Origin: Istiophorus platypterus
Lineage: Eukaryota > Chordata > Actinopteri > Istiophoriformes > Istiophoridae
Assembly: GCA_016859345.1 (NCBI GenBank)
Contig: CM029122.1
Span: 3,415,001-3,479,000 of the forward strand
Length of the DNA: 64,000 nucleotides
Reading direction: 5' to 3'
The translations under genes and the position numbers were made by a program. Under the pieces are notes generated by a model that ran no database searches, was not told the origin of the DNA, and saw only the letters and a list, made by a program, of their open reading frames with translations. How positions within the stretch are numbered: the first letter of the stretch is position 1; every line of letters begins with the position of its first letter. Below, in pieces: positions 50,809 to 55,215 of the stretch.

Positions 50809-51609
50809 TTTTTGCTGTTGTTGTTGTTGCTGTTGTTGACATTCTGGACACAATGTAGATCCAGAGATAAGCCGAGAGTCCCCGGGTAGCGTTACTTTAT
50901 ATCTGTTGATGATCATGCATTAGGTGCGGGCATCGGGCCAGATTCACCGCATTTTATCGCTGCCGATAAAAGGCAGAACTGCGGGCTTGGCTCCCGTACA
51001 AGTGGCGCATCAGCACAAAAAAAATAAATCTCGCCGTCGTAAACGAATCGGTGGCACGGATGGAACTCGTTGGCAGCAGTTTGCACTTTTAAAGGCAGCT
51101 GTTGCTTTTCCTCAGCCCCAACTGTGTCGTCTCGCATCGACGTGACATGTGAACCCTGCATGAATTTACCTTTAAGCTGCCCACAGTAAAACGCACAAGA
51201 CCAAAAAGGAGGAGAGACTTATTTTATCTGTTCATCCCTCCTGTCACAATCTGGAGACACTGTGTCTAAGAAACAGCAGACGGTCGTACATTAAAATATT
51301 AAAAAAAAAAAAAAAAAAAAAAAAAGGCGATAAAGTTTCCTGAATTGACTTTTCCGCCGGACAAACGTTCGCCAGCGGTGACGGGCCGTTTCCTTTGTCC
51401 AACGCAGTGCGACGGGATAATCCTGGACCTCAGCAACACCTCCCTGGAGGGCATCGCCGTGCTCAACATCCCCAGCATGCACGGCGGCTCCAACCTGTGG
51501 GGCGAGACCAAGAAGAGGAGGAACTACAACCGCATGAGCAAGAAGGTGCCTGAGCGGATGCCGGCCAGCACCGTCACCGACGCCAAGGAGCTCAAGTTCT
51601 GCATGCAAG
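2224..51609 (+). CDS. dgkb: Diacylglycerol kinase beta (type I DGK), 20 internal exons, partial at both ends
   Basis: DGKs phosphorylate diacylglycerol to phosphatidic acid, ending DAG/C1 signalling; type I forms are calcium-activated and act at membranes (known for the family). Joined exons: 2224-2300, 8794-8944, 11141-11410, 12380-12535, 13036-13085, 13523-13597, 14716-14835, 15584-15701, 16194-16282, 17022-17138, 18277-18375, 19459-19569, 19645-19718, 21477-21551, 24715-24800, 26003-26092, 28860-29020, 40732-40796, 48447-48537, 51408-51609. They total 2277 nt, 758 full codons without a stop, all GT-AG with matching phases. Counting the first full codon (Ser) as 1: recoverin-homology 1-75, linker 76-200, EF loops 224-235 and 269-280, C1a 307-356, C1b 372-420, DAGKc from about 485 (NPKSGG 492-497, GGDGT 543-547, LGTGND 571-576), accessory domain from about 615. 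Wording around the EF-hands, C1a and C1b fits DGK-beta better than gamma or alpha from memory; a gamma paralogue is the main alternative. The initiator exon and roughly 100 C-terminal residues lie outside the window. Confidence 0.88.
2332..3419 (+). repeat. Polypurine GA/CAGA tract, about 1.09 kb
   Basis: Nearly pure (GA)n with interspersed CAGA tetramers and GGAGGG blocks; longer blocks recur, for example the gagggagggagaggcaggg pieces near 3059 and 3097. It begins about 30 nt after the exon 1 donor. Low-complexity Ser/Leu frames on the minus strand and Arg/Glu/Gln frames on the plus strand come only from the repeat. A tract like this can form triplex (H-DNA) structures (established for polypurine mirror repeats). 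Confidence 0.95.
3696..3718. repeat. (CT)n microsatellite
   Basis: Short pure CT array in intron 1. Confidence 0.9.
5282..5307. repeat. Perfect 26-bp palindrome
   Basis: The left half CGGAGTTAAAAAC is the exact reverse complement of the right half GTTTTTAACTCCG, with no spacer. It lies in intron 1 with no recognised partner. Confidence 0.9.
6325..6377. repeat. (TG)n microsatellite
   Basis: Uninterrupted TG array of about 26 units in intron 1. Confidence 0.95.
8794..8944 (+). CDS. dgkb: dgkb window exon 2: recoverin-homology region, second half
   Basis: Acceptor cccatgcag, donor gtaggc. The exon enters in phase 0 and leaves one base (G). It encodes PIDYEGFQLFMATYLENDI and then PEELCQHLFTSFKSK (residues 26-75). 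This is the helical EF-like half of the recoverin-homology domain, which in type I DGKs takes part in calcium-dependent autoinhibition (family knowledge). It ends in a Gly/Ser/Gln-rich stretch that continues into the linker. Confidence 0.9.
9169..9198. repeat. Perfect hairpin, 13-bp stem and 4-nt loop
   Basis: The left arm tgcagcggcttcc (9169-9181) and right arm ggaagccgctgca (9186-9198) are exact reverse complements around ctcc. It lies about 225 nt after exon 2, in intron. Confidence 0.9.
9914..9934. repeat. C21 homopolymer
   Basis: Run of 21 C. Comparable G or C runs lie at 28760-28776, 29909-29927, 43884-43899 and 59549-59565. Confidence 0.9.
11141..11410 (+). CDS. dgkb: dgkb window exon 3: Ser/Thr/Pro/Gly-rich linker
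   Basis: Acceptor cttccaacag, donor gtgagg; 270 bp, both boundaries in phase 1. It encodes about 90 residues (76-165) from GMNGKSILSAMGRHTPE to ARSPASPKLSP. The composition is dominated by Ser, Thr, Gly and Pro, with eight SP/TP dipeptides and an SSRSSSQRS cluster, so it is probably disordered. It links the recoverin-homology region to the first EF-hand and is clearly longer than the matching mammalian DGK-beta segment as I remember it. The frame, the splice sites and the G/C-rich third codon positions all support real coding sequence. Confidence 0.85.
11411..12379 (+). other. dgkb: Intron 3 (0.97 kb)
   Basis: AT-rich intron without repeats or coding signal that I can recognise. Confidence 0.7.
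12380..12535 (+). CDS. dgkb: dgkb window exon 4: end of linker and helix leading to EF-hand 1
   Basis: Acceptor cccccacag, donor t|gtgagt; enters in phase 1, leaves in phase 1. A basic, proline-rich stretch (RSRPEKHLSLRRSPSPQKR) is followed by the conserved VVFLKDIVCYLSLLERG and MPEDKLE. The second part is diagnostic of type I DGKs. The donor is followed within about 10 nt by a (GGT)n plus G-run tract. Confidence 0.92.
12536..13035 (+). other. dgkb: Intron 4 (0.5 kb)
   Basis: Starts with (GGT)n at 12545-12571 followed by a G run, giving an extremely G-rich tract immediately after the donor. A TG stretch follows near 12638-12660 and C runs lie near 12746 and 12907. Confidence 0.75.
12545..12580 (+). 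repeat. (GGT)n and G-run just after the exon 4 donor
   Basis: About nine GGT units then G9, starting 10 nt into intron 4. Intronic G-runs near donors commonly act as splicing enhancers (established); the same triplet forms the giant array at 57672-59159. Confidence 0.9.
13036..13085 (+). CDS. dgkb: dgkb window exon 5: EF-hand 1 loop
   Basis: Acceptor ccctctag, donor gtgagt; 50 bp. It encodes MFRLYDTDGNGVLDSS. The 12-residue calcium loop D-T-D-G-N-G-V-L-D-S-S-E is completed by the first Glu of the next exon. Loop positions 1, 3, 5, 9 and 12 are Asp, Asp, Asn, Asp and Glu, so calcium binding is expected. Confidence 0.93.
13086..13522 (+). other. dgkb: Intron 5 (0.44 kb)
   Basis: Contains a (TC)n array at 13138-13166. 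The rest is unremarkable intron. Confidence 0.75.
13138..13166. repeat. (TC)n microsatellite
   Basis: Pure TC array about 53 nt after the exon 5 donor. Confidence 0.9.
13523..13597 (+). CDS. dgkb: dgkb window exon 6: EF-hand 1 exit helix
   Basis: Acceptor ttttttgtag, donor gtgagc; 75 bp, phase 0 at both ends. It encodes ELDRIINQMVHVAEYLEW and DSTELRP. The wording HVAEYLEWDxTEL favours DGK-beta over gamma. Confidence 0.93.
13598..15583 (+). other. dgkb: Introns 6 and 7 flanking exon 7
   Basis: Intron 6 is 13598-14715 and intron 7 is 14836-15583. Both are AT-rich with no recognised repeat family, hairpin or coding signal beyond exon 7. Confidence 0.65.
14716..14835 (+). CDS. dgkb: dgkb window exon 7: EF-hand 2
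   Basis: Acceptor cgactctag, donor gtacat; 120 bp, phase 0 at both ends. The second EF loop is DYNHDGSVTLEE, with acidic or amide residues at 1, 3, 5 and 12, so it is canonical. It is followed by WIRGGLTTIPLLVLLGMDT, the conserved hydrophobic segment before the C1 domains. Confidence 0.94.
15584..15701 (+). CDS. dgkb: dgkb window exon 8: first C1 domain, N-terminal part
   Basis: Acceptor cctccccag, donor t|gtgagt. It begins NVQEDGQHVWRLKHFNKPAY and then reads CNYCHTMLLGVRKQGLCCS. The zinc-ligand pattern is H-X12-C-X2-C, completed in the next exon. The codon split across the junction reads Leu (T|TA), one residue before the next zinc Cys, where mammalian sequences have Phe as I recall; this is not a zinc ligand. 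Confidence 0.93.
15702..17021 (+). other. dgkb: Introns 8 and 9 flanking exon 9
   Basis: Intron 8 (15702-16193) begins C/T-rich and has an A-rich patch near 15892-15915. Intron 9 (16283-17021) is AT-rich. I see no other feature. Confidence 0.65.
16194..16282 (+). CDS. dgkb: dgkb window exon 9: first C1 domain, C-terminal part
   Basis: Acceptor ctccttcag, donor gtaagt. It encodes CKYTVHERCVSKDIAAC and ISTYAKSRRHTN. It supplies the remaining zinc ligands of C1a (Cys340, His345, Cys348, Cys356 in window numbering). The basic tail SRRHTN leads to the second C1. Confidence 0.93.
17022..17138 (+). CDS. dgkb: dgkb window exon 10: second C1 domain
   Basis: Acceptor gccccccccag, donor gtgagt; 117 bp, phase 0. 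It encodes AMQHVWMEGNSPTKCDRC and HRSIKCYQGLTGLHCVWCQIT. The zinc pattern H-X10-C-X2-C ... C-X2-C is visible. CYQGLTGLHCVWCQIT matches DGK-beta. Confidence 0.94.
17139..18276 (+). other. dgkb: Intron 10 (1.1 kb)
   Basis: About a third is a fold-back repeat (17383-17725). The remainder shows nothing recognisable apart from a C/A run near 18150-18177. Confidence 0.7.
17383..17725. mobile_element. Fold-back MITE-like element, copy 1
   Basis: The ends are inverted: the left end carries cggtttattggatgcacacc and the right end ggtgttataaataataaactg. Inside, the left segment tgctgtaaatcctccct...gaaggttata recurs inverted near 17642-17670 as aaccttcataaagggagga. It resembles a non-autonomous DNA element widespread in fish whose ends read cagtttattaggtacacc (from memory). 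It is degenerate and carries no protein. Confidence 0.6.
18277..18375 (+). CDS. dgkb: dgkb window exon 11: end of second C1 domain
   Basis: Acceptor cccctccag, donor gtgagg; 99 bp, phase 0. It encodes LHNKCASNARPECDGGALR then DHTLLPSYICPVVL. It completes the C1b zinc ligands (His409, Cys412, Cys420). In mammalian DGK-beta a few more residues follow CPVVL before the next conserved block; they are absent here or encoded by a small alternative exon I could not see. Confidence 0.93.
18376..19458 (+). other. dgkb: Intron 11 (1.1 kb)
   Basis: Holds a second copy of the fold-back element (18520-18798), a TTG/ATT-rich stretch near 18808-18852, and three tandem 8-bp units (gaggtcag) near 19003-19023. 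Confidence 0.7.
18520..18798. mobile_element. Fold-back MITE-like element, copy 2
   Basis: Begins cagtttattaggaacacct and shares ataatagaaacacct and cagcaacacaacctgcagcc with the family remembered from fish genomes. The right end, caataaaaactg, is the degraded inverse of the left. Same family as 17383-17725, about 800 bp away, separated by exon 11. Confidence 0.55.
19459..19569 (+). CDS. dgkb: dgkb window exon 12: variable linker before the catalytic domain
   Basis: Acceptor cccccccgcag, donor gtaccc; 111 bp, phase 0. It encodes DRQSVVKRGEGESPPSTSP and a DDNSQTFKFSPGDGQALQ tail. The positions match the ERQSTVKKE...DGQGLQ stretch of DGK-beta. The following intron is only 75 bp. Confidence 0.88.
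19570..19644 (+). other. dgkb: 75-bp intron 12
   Basis: Very short GT-AG intron between exons 12 and 13 with a strong T/C tract before cctccag. Introns of this size are typical of compact teleost genes. Confidence 0.9.
19645..19718 (+). CDS. dgkb: dgkb window exon 13: start of the DAGKc catalytic domain
   Basis: Acceptor cccccctccag, donor gtaagt. It encodes ITPLPGTHPLLVLVNPKSGG then RQGER, with the last Arg codon split (CG|G). LLVLVNPKSGG is the first nucleotide-binding signature of diacylglycerol kinases. Confidence 0.95.
19719..21476 (+). other. dgkb: Intron 13 (1.8 kb)
   Basis: AT-rich in the first half, with homopolymer T runs near 19944, 20093 and 20618. It ends in the (CT)n tract that serves as the polypyrimidine tract of exon 14. 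No gene seen. Confidence 0.7.
21443..21468 (+). promoter_or_regulatory. (CT)n array used as polypyrimidine tract of exon 14
   Basis: An uninterrupted CT repeat ends eight bases before the acceptor cttcaag|GG of exon 14. No other pyrimidine tract is available there, so the microsatellite is probably the functional tract (inference). Confidence 0.7.
21477..21551 (+). CDS. dgkb: dgkb window exon 14: catalytic domain
   Basis: Acceptor cgtcttcaag, donor gtaggt; enters completing CG|G and leaves GG. It encodes VLRKFRYLLNPRQVYSLERG then GPMVG. The polypyrimidine tract before this exon is a (CT)n microsatellite (21443-21468). Confidence 0.94.
22365..22428. repeat. (TC)n microsatellite
   Basis: Nearly pure TC array in intron 14. 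Confidence 0.9.
23779..23849. repeat. Compound (TA)n(TG)n(TA)n microsatellite
   Basis: A short TATA stretch, then (TG)n, then a long (TA)n to 23849. Likely cruciform-prone and variable in length. Confidence 0.92.
24715..24800 (+). CDS. dgkb: dgkb window exon 15: GGDGT active-site exon
   Basis: Acceptor ctctcag, donor gtacca. It encodes LNFFHDVPDFRVLACGGDGT then VGWILDCI, ending with one base of an Asp codon. GGDGT is the ATP-binding and catalytic glycine-rich motif whose glycines are needed for activity in this family; it is intact. Confidence 0.95.
24801..26002 (+). other. dgkb: Intron 15 (1.2 kb)
   Basis: AT-rich; no repeat or coding signal recognised. Confidence 0.65.
26003..26092 (+). 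CDS. dgkb: dgkb window exon 16: LGTGND motif exon
   Basis: Acceptor cttgtcttgcag, donor gtgagg. It encodes KGNFARHPPVAILPLGTGND then LARCLRWGGG. LPLGTGNDLAR is a universal DAGKc motif. A (TG)n array begins 22 nt past the donor. Confidence 0.95.
26115..26159 (+). repeat. (TG)n microsatellite close to the exon 16 donor
   Basis: Interrupted TG array beginning 22 nt past the exon 16 donor. Confidence 0.9.
26330..26600. repeat. Possible dispersed fish repeat
   Basis: Phrases such as gagggaaacatctgggtg, agctgccaaatgctccag and ggctttttacagctgttttt resemble a repeat seen often in fish sequences (memory only). No second copy occurs in the window, so this is weakly supported. Confidence 0.3.
27755..28028. 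repeat. Relic of a dispersed repeat (ctgcaactaacgatta type), copy A
   Basis: Contains agattagtcattttgtct, acgttcagtttactg, aaagaaatgtctagatca and gattatcaaaataattgcc. These are degenerate versions of segments in a repeat very common in teleosts and shared with 29440-29690, 38880-39092 and 60917-61240 here. Non-coding. Confidence 0.55.
28029..28190. repeat. Relic of a second dispersed repeat
   Basis: agcctgaaatatctcaacaa, ccaatggatggattgaca and actttgtactgatattcctg match, from memory, a frequent fish repeat built on ctcaacaactattggatgg. It directly abuts copy A. Confidence 0.45.
28860..29020 (+). CDS. dgkb: dgkb window exon 17: catalytic to accessory domain junction
   Basis: Acceptor cccggcag, donor gtaagg; 161 bp. 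It encodes YEGGSLLKFLRDIEHSTEVV, then LDRWNIDIVPDDKEEKGDPV and PYSIVNNYFSIGV. It closes the DAGKc fold and opens the accessory (DAGKa) domain. DDKEEKGDPVPYSI fits DGK-beta. Confidence 0.94.
29440..29690. repeat. Relic of the ctgcaactaacgatta-type repeat, copy B
   Basis: tccggtcaattgttttgtcg, gggatattcagtttatg and gaaaaatgactcaaaca occur in the order expected for the family; heavily diverged. Confidence 0.45.
32256..32306. repeat. Three tandem 17-bp units
   Basis: The unit gccggcccctgactcac occurs three times in a row, the last diverging at its end, in a locally G/C-rich part of intron 17. Confidence 0.85.
33200..33246. repeat. (TG)n microsatellite
   Basis: Uninterrupted TG array of about 23 units in intron 17. 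Confidence 0.95.
34029..34125. repeat. Long (TG)n microsatellite
   Basis: About 97 bp of TG, with two GGG interruptions near its start. Confidence 0.95.
34690..34930 (-). repeat. Dispersed repeat, inverted partial copy
   Basis: On the minus strand the part near 34830-34885 reads ...ctgaggttagaggacc and ttgtcgtcatggttacaatg, matching cttgaggttggaagatg and ttgtcgtcatggttacaatg of the copy at 54746-55215. Only part of the unit is recognisable. Confidence 0.5.
38880..39092. repeat. Relic of the ctgcaactaacgatta-type repeat, copy C
   Basis: gcttggaaaatgacggaaa, ttgataatgaaaatagttg and the end tcgatcatatcagctcta match the 3' end of the family as remembered (…ttgcagctcta). Diverged and non-coding. 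Confidence 0.5.
39409..40655 (+). mobile_element. Dead Tc1-like DNA transposon, about 1.25 kb
   Basis: Translated pieces follow the Tc1-like transposase order: VKTRSGKLRKLSDET (39890s), VVHRSTVQRK (40030s), HHKYLTSAKQHLDKPAVFGN (40110s), KYQQLLDAGVL (40315-40350) and KRVWLLQPHLNPKQIPKSNT (40370s), ending near PAFPDLGIW. Frameshifts, stops and internal loss, including the usual catalytic-core segment between KRKP and SSKYQQ, mean it cannot be active. Degraded terminal inverted repeats are seen: tctgcaaaggttttt near 39418 versus aaaaacttttgcaga near 40631, with TA at 39409-39410 and 40654-40655 as expected for this superfamily's target site. It sits about 80 bp upstream of exon 18. Confidence 0.85.
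39886..40511 (+). pseudogene. Tc1-like transposase pseudogene
   Basis: Three short frames (from 39886, 40056 and 40287) together cover parts of a Tc1-like transposase: the end of the DNA-binding region, the HRSTVQR stretch, and a C-terminal WLLQ...PK segment where an intact enzyme has the second catalytic Asp context. Reading frame changes at about 40100 and again near 40275, with stops between, show a long-dead copy. The N-terminal helix-turn-helix part is suggested near 39765-39880 (AYKAGE-like wording) but is broken. Ordinary teleost repeat, with no host function implied. Confidence 0.8.
40732..40796 (+). CDS. dgkb: dgkb window exon 18: accessory domain
   Basis: Acceptor ctctcccacag, donor gtaact; 65 bp. 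It encodes DASIAHRFHLMREKHPEKFN then SR, the Arg being split AG|G. This is one of the most conserved DGK stretches. It follows an 11.7-kb intron, and an (AC)n array begins 40 nt past its donor. Confidence 0.94.
40836..40882 (+). repeat. (AC)n microsatellite close to the exon 18 donor
   Basis: Uninterrupted AC array beginning 40 nt after the exon 18 donor; CA repeats near donors can bind hnRNP L (established in other genes). Confidence 0.95.
42003..42320. repeat. Possible MITE-like dispersed repeat
   Basis: Contains accgtaggctacgccgg and cttttcgaagtgaag, related to cctacgccgtagcc at 49304 and atttcgaagtgacg at 55195. This suggests the same broad family of a common fish non-autonomous DNA element. 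Boundaries and class are uncertain. Confidence 0.4.
47669..47815 (-). CDS. Candidate exon of an unidentified protein, antisense within dgkb intron 18
   Basis: On the minus strand a strong acceptor (T-rich tract then ccccag) precedes AAAACCGGAGAGTGG, and a good donor (CTGGAG|gtaacg) follows 147 bp later. The segment is exactly 49 codons, phase 0 at both ends, with no stop. It begins KTGEWLDKTVKVKLPAG, continues PTLEYRPQADQDNDVFP and ends AFRAESSFADQRELE. Composition and codon use look like globular protein, not repeat. I do not recognise the family, and I found no convincing partner exons on the minus strand. It could be an exon of a nested gene, a captured exon fragment, or chance. The opposite strand is also open, which lowers certainty. 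Confidence 0.45.
48447..48537 (+). CDS. dgkb: dgkb window exon 19: accessory domain
   Basis: Acceptor cccctcag, donor gtgagt. It encodes MKNKLWYFEFGTTETISATC then KKLNECVEVE, phase 0 at the 3' end. It matches the NKxWYFEFGTSETFSATCKKL core of DGK-beta. Confidence 0.94.
49272..49690. repeat. Dispersed repeat, copy 1 of a near-duplicate pair
   Basis: Shares long blocks with 54746-55215: ggataaagttgtggaa, catgggtaaaacaaacgtca, aaccctgcacctaaaggcca and gctcggtggcgtcg. The flank near 49300 reads cctacgccgtagcctgatgg. No intact protein. Probably a non-autonomous DNA element; the class is uncertain. Confidence 0.75.
50764..50805. repeat. (CTG)14 trinucleotide repeat
   Basis: Fourteen uninterrupted CTG units followed by TTG/CTG mixtures to about 50837. 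On the minus strand it reads as polyglutamine in an 89-codon frame (50647-50916) that has no family resemblance and is treated as non-coding. Confidence 0.95.
51301..51325. repeat. A25 homopolymer
   Basis: Run of A about 80 nt before the exon 20 acceptor; no retroposon body recognised next to it. Confidence 0.9.
51408..51609 (+). CDS. dgkb: dgkb window exon 20: accessory domain, last exon in the window
   Basis: Acceptor tccaacgcag, donor g|gtgagt; 202 bp. It encodes CDGIILDLSNTSLEGIAVLN, IPSMHGGSNLWGETKKRR, NYNRMSKKVPERMPASTV and TDAKELKFCMQ, and leaves one base (G), which suits a following Asp codon as in DLSDQLLEVVGLEG of the family. I searched 51610-64000 for that next block and did not find it, so the C-terminal exons lie beyond the window. 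Confidence 0.94.
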
Positions 51610-53390
51610 GTGAGTCGGGCGGGGGCGGGGCCGGGTCACTGGGGGGGGGGGGTGCACACCTTCCAACGGGGCTGCGTCGAATCAAGGACGATCCAGGGAA
51701 ACAGCCTGATGCGTTTAAAGGCTCCTTTGGTGCCAGAACACTGAGCACTAGTTTATATTACTGGCAAAGGAGGTTTTTATCAAACAGTTGAGTTGCATTT
51801 CTCAGCATCCACATTATAAAAGTATCCTACCAGGAAGGTGCTGTTATTTTGCATTTGATTGGCCTGGTCAACATTTTAACAGATGGCACAAAGCCCAACC
51901 AGCTGTGACTTACTGGCCCCATTCGGATGAATGAGAGGGTTTCTTTTCTTTCAAAAATGTTTCCAGTGTTCAACAACAAATCATCAGAAAGATTAAACTT
52001 TCCTTTTGTGTAACAGAATTTTTTTTCTTATCTTTTCATTCAACGTATGACCCCTCTCATTTAAACTGGGAGGTGGGGGGGGGGCACTGGGCCTGATATT
52101 AAAGAAAACAACCTAATATTTAAAGAAATGTCTCGACTTGCTCCTTGGAACTAGTCTGTGATACAATCAGGGTGACGGTCTAGAAATGAGCATTTCTTTC
52201 ATGAGAACAACAGTCGGCAGCTTTGGAGAAACAACTCAACAGGTTCTAAATTTCATAGATGAATAAATTAGTTTAAAAGGTGGTCGACAATATTTGTTTC
52301 CTGTCTGTGTCGTCAACAAAGACCACAAAGATTTTGATGCTTATTTACGTTGATACACATACAACATATAAACCAGACTAATCCAGTGGTCTCCGTCTGT
52401 CTCCGACGGGCTCCAACGCCGCCGCCAGGGGAATCGACCCCGGGCTGCTGTGCCGGAGGGGAGGCCGGAGGGCGTTTTCAGCGAATTAATGAAGGGACGC
52501 TGCATGCGTCCGGCCGTTTTGGAGCGCATCCCGATTTGCGGGCCAGGCCCTCGTTCGAGCGTCACGGGCCGCCATGGAAAACTTCTCTTTCCCGAGACGA
52601 TGCTGGAATCAGAGACAGAGGCTGAAGTCCGTCGGGTCGGTAGTCGAGAACTTTTCAAAAGAACTTCGGCTCAGAGCCAACCGTGTGAAGTCAAGTGCTC
52701 GTCCAGCTGGTGGTTGTCAGATGTCGAAGGAACTCACTTGTGCGGCGAGTTCTTCCTCACGACCCCCCCAGGCTGTGACTGACTGAGCCATTGGTCTCCA
52801 CATTTATATTCGTGAAAGTACAGTATGTCATGTTTTTTCTGTTTTATTTTTTTTAAAACAAATGTTAATAAGGGCAGCCACCGCATCCCGGCTATAATAA
52901 AACGTGCTCTTCAACCTCGCCAATGTGATATTAAATCGAGGTTGCATCAAAGAGTTAACGGGATGCGAACCTTGGACCTTTAGCGGAGGCTTGTTGCACG
53001 GCAGCGGCGGCGGTGGCGGCATCGCGGTTCCTGTCGAAAATGGCACGAGTGTAGCCTCGCAATTAAATGCACTTTAAAGTGTCACCTTTACCTTTACCCT
53101 CCACTTCTCCCTGCAGCAATAACGGTCTCAGAACTGACTCTGGAACTGTAGAAATAGGTGAAGGTTCCTGATAATCAAAGGTTGTTTTCTTTCTCTAGCA
53201 GAGAGGAAACTTTTTAAAGGTTGCATTTGCCAGAATCAACACTTTTCCATTTGCGAGTTGGATGCAGCGAATACAGCAGCTCAGGTGACTGAGAGGAACC
53301 TTGGTATAACATTTTCCTGTGTATGTTTCCTATAATCAAACACTGATTTAATGTATTCGACAATGTTTGCGTTCTGCTGTTTCGGTCGCT

Positions 53391-53443
53391 GATCAGACGC
53401 CACATTAAAAAGGGGGAGAGCGGTTTTAATGTGGCGTCTGATC
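53391..53443. repeat. Perfect hairpin, 20-bp stem and 13-nt loop
   Basis: The left arm gatcagacgccacattaaaa (53391-53410) and right arm ttttaatgtggcgtctgatc (53424-53443) are exact reverse complements around agggggagagcgg. No mismatch. The stem is mixed-sequence, not simple repeat. Confidence 0.93.
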
Positions 53444-54745
53444 GGCGTATACGTTTCCATGCTAGTAACCATCTGCGCTCTGTTGCAGCTGGTGCTTTCG
53501 TTCCCGCAGCTTCGGTTTCCTTCTTTTTTTTTTTTTTAATCACCGTATGCGGCGGACGCCGGCATTTCTGGAGCAGATGCTCATTAACAGACGTGTTCAC
53601 TGTCAGATCGCGGACGTGGAATCCGGGCGCACGTGTCTGGCGGTGTCGTCACCACCTAGCGGTGACATTTTGGCCGTGTGTGACACCAGACGTCGTGAAT
53701 GCTCTCTACCTGAGCTGAGCTTATCTGACGCTTACTGTACGTGGTAAAGGTCAGTTTACACTGAGTGGACATCTGTCGGCGAGTATTCTGATCATATTGT
53801 CATTTCTATGCATGTTTTCCAACTCGAAACCATATGAACTTGAATGTTTAATGGATTTTATGATTTTTCAGGTGAGATGTGGTTGTGTATTGAGCGAGGG
53901 CATGGCCTAATGTGATTAATACATAATAATAAGGCACACAATGCTGGATTTAGAAAGAAAAGGTGCAAATGAACTGCAAAAGACCTTGAAGGAATCAAAG
54001 GCAAAGCTACCGGGAACTGGTTGTCCTCCCGGGTCCGACCATATTCCAGCACAAGAACCTAACCGGAGCGTTCGGAAGACGAGGTGTCAAGTGCTCCGAG
54101 AAGAAGGCCGAAACGCAAACGCCACTGAATAAGAATCGCAAGTCAAAGCGTCAAGATCAAAGCGTCAAAGCGTCAAGATGGAAGTGGCTTGACTCGCAAT
54201 GGACCAGGCAAATGGGATCCAGCGGGTGGGTCGCTAACGGACACTTGGCCACCACCCAGAGTCAGGTGTCCGCGAGGCGGAGGAGAGGGTTTCCGGCGTG
54301 GGCCGCTTCCTCGGTTCAACCCACTTATGTCTCTTCCGTTTCACTTCTCTCTTTCCCCACATCTCTGCCGGCTGAAATAAACCTTGTTTCCATGGAGATC
54401 TCAGGGTTATACTGAAGCAGGGACTGGAGGGAAGAAAGATGGAAACAAAGAAAGTTCAAAAGACCAGAAGAAGGCACAGGAGGAGGAGGAGGAGGATCTA
54501 GTGAAAGGAAAGTATAGTGCAAGAAGAAAAACCGATGACTCAGTTCAGTCACCTTCAGTTTTATGTGTGTTTTGCCGTCGGCGGACAGAACCTCTTCATA
54601 AGTGGAGGGTCATAGGAGACCGTTGCCCCATAAAAAAAAAAACCCATAATGAGTATGCAGCTTATTACATCCGATAGTTACTTTATTTATAGTGTCAGTC
54701 AGATAAAGCCCCAAAGTGACCTGTTTACCTCTCAACCAGTCCTCA

Positions 54746-55215
54746 TAGGTCGCTTCTCAGTACCCAGATGTACATGACTGGGTCTGGGTCCAAATAATTA
54801 CTTCCTTGAGGTTGGAAGATGTTTGTCGTCATGGTTACAATGATAAACCCACCGGATAAAGTTGTGGAAAGGTCATGGGTAAAACAAACGTCAACTTTCA
54901 GTTTCATGGGAAAAACTAACACTGATCTCAAAGACCCATGAATCCACCCCAACCCTGCACCTAAAGGCCAATTCATGAATCTGCGTCGAACCAATGCCGA
55001 TGCCCATGCACCCCTAAAAAAACCCCCAAAAAACGTAACTACGCCTCGAATTACCACAAGACCTGTGATTGGTCGGCTCGGTGGCGTCGCATTTCCAGCT
55101 CCTCCTTCTTCTTCGCCACAGTCGTACAGACAGTCGCCTCCAACGTCCTCCTCCAGTTCGACCCAGTCGGGATCCACTCGGCTCCGGTCGACATCATTTC
55201 GAAGTGACGCTGACA
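54746..55215. repeat. Dispersed repeat, copy 2 of a near-duplicate pair
   Basis: Same family and order of blocks as 49272-49690, with the additional downstream part ccacaagacctgtgattggt and ggtggcgtcgcatttcc that is also found at 421-507. A 180-codon frame across it (from 54975) is repeat-derived. Confidence 0.75.

Larger units (their letters stand above)
48538..51407 (+). other. dgkb: Intron 19 (2.9 kb)
   Basis: Holds a dispersed repeat copy (49272-49690), a (CTG)14 array (50764-50805) with interrupted TTG units after it, and A25 at 51301-51325 about 80 nt before exon 20. The segment 50925-51130 looks like unique sequence. No gene seen. Confidence 0.7.

Noticed and set aside
50647..50916. 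Antisense polyglutamine protein
   Set aside because: Only the CAG repeat is notable; flanks resemble no protein and no splice or promoter signal supports it.
2224..51609. Assignment to dgkg or dgka rather than dgkb
   Set aside because: Residues such as HVAEYLEWD, GQHVWRLKHFNKPAYC, CYQGLTGLHCVWCQIT and DDKEEKGDPVPYSI fit DGK-beta best from memory. A tree with teleost paralogues would settle it.
52920..53010. Possible tRNA or tRNA-derived SINE on the minus strand (ggttcgcatcc, B-box-like)
   Set aside because: No matching A box, acceptor stem or cloverleaf could be traced.
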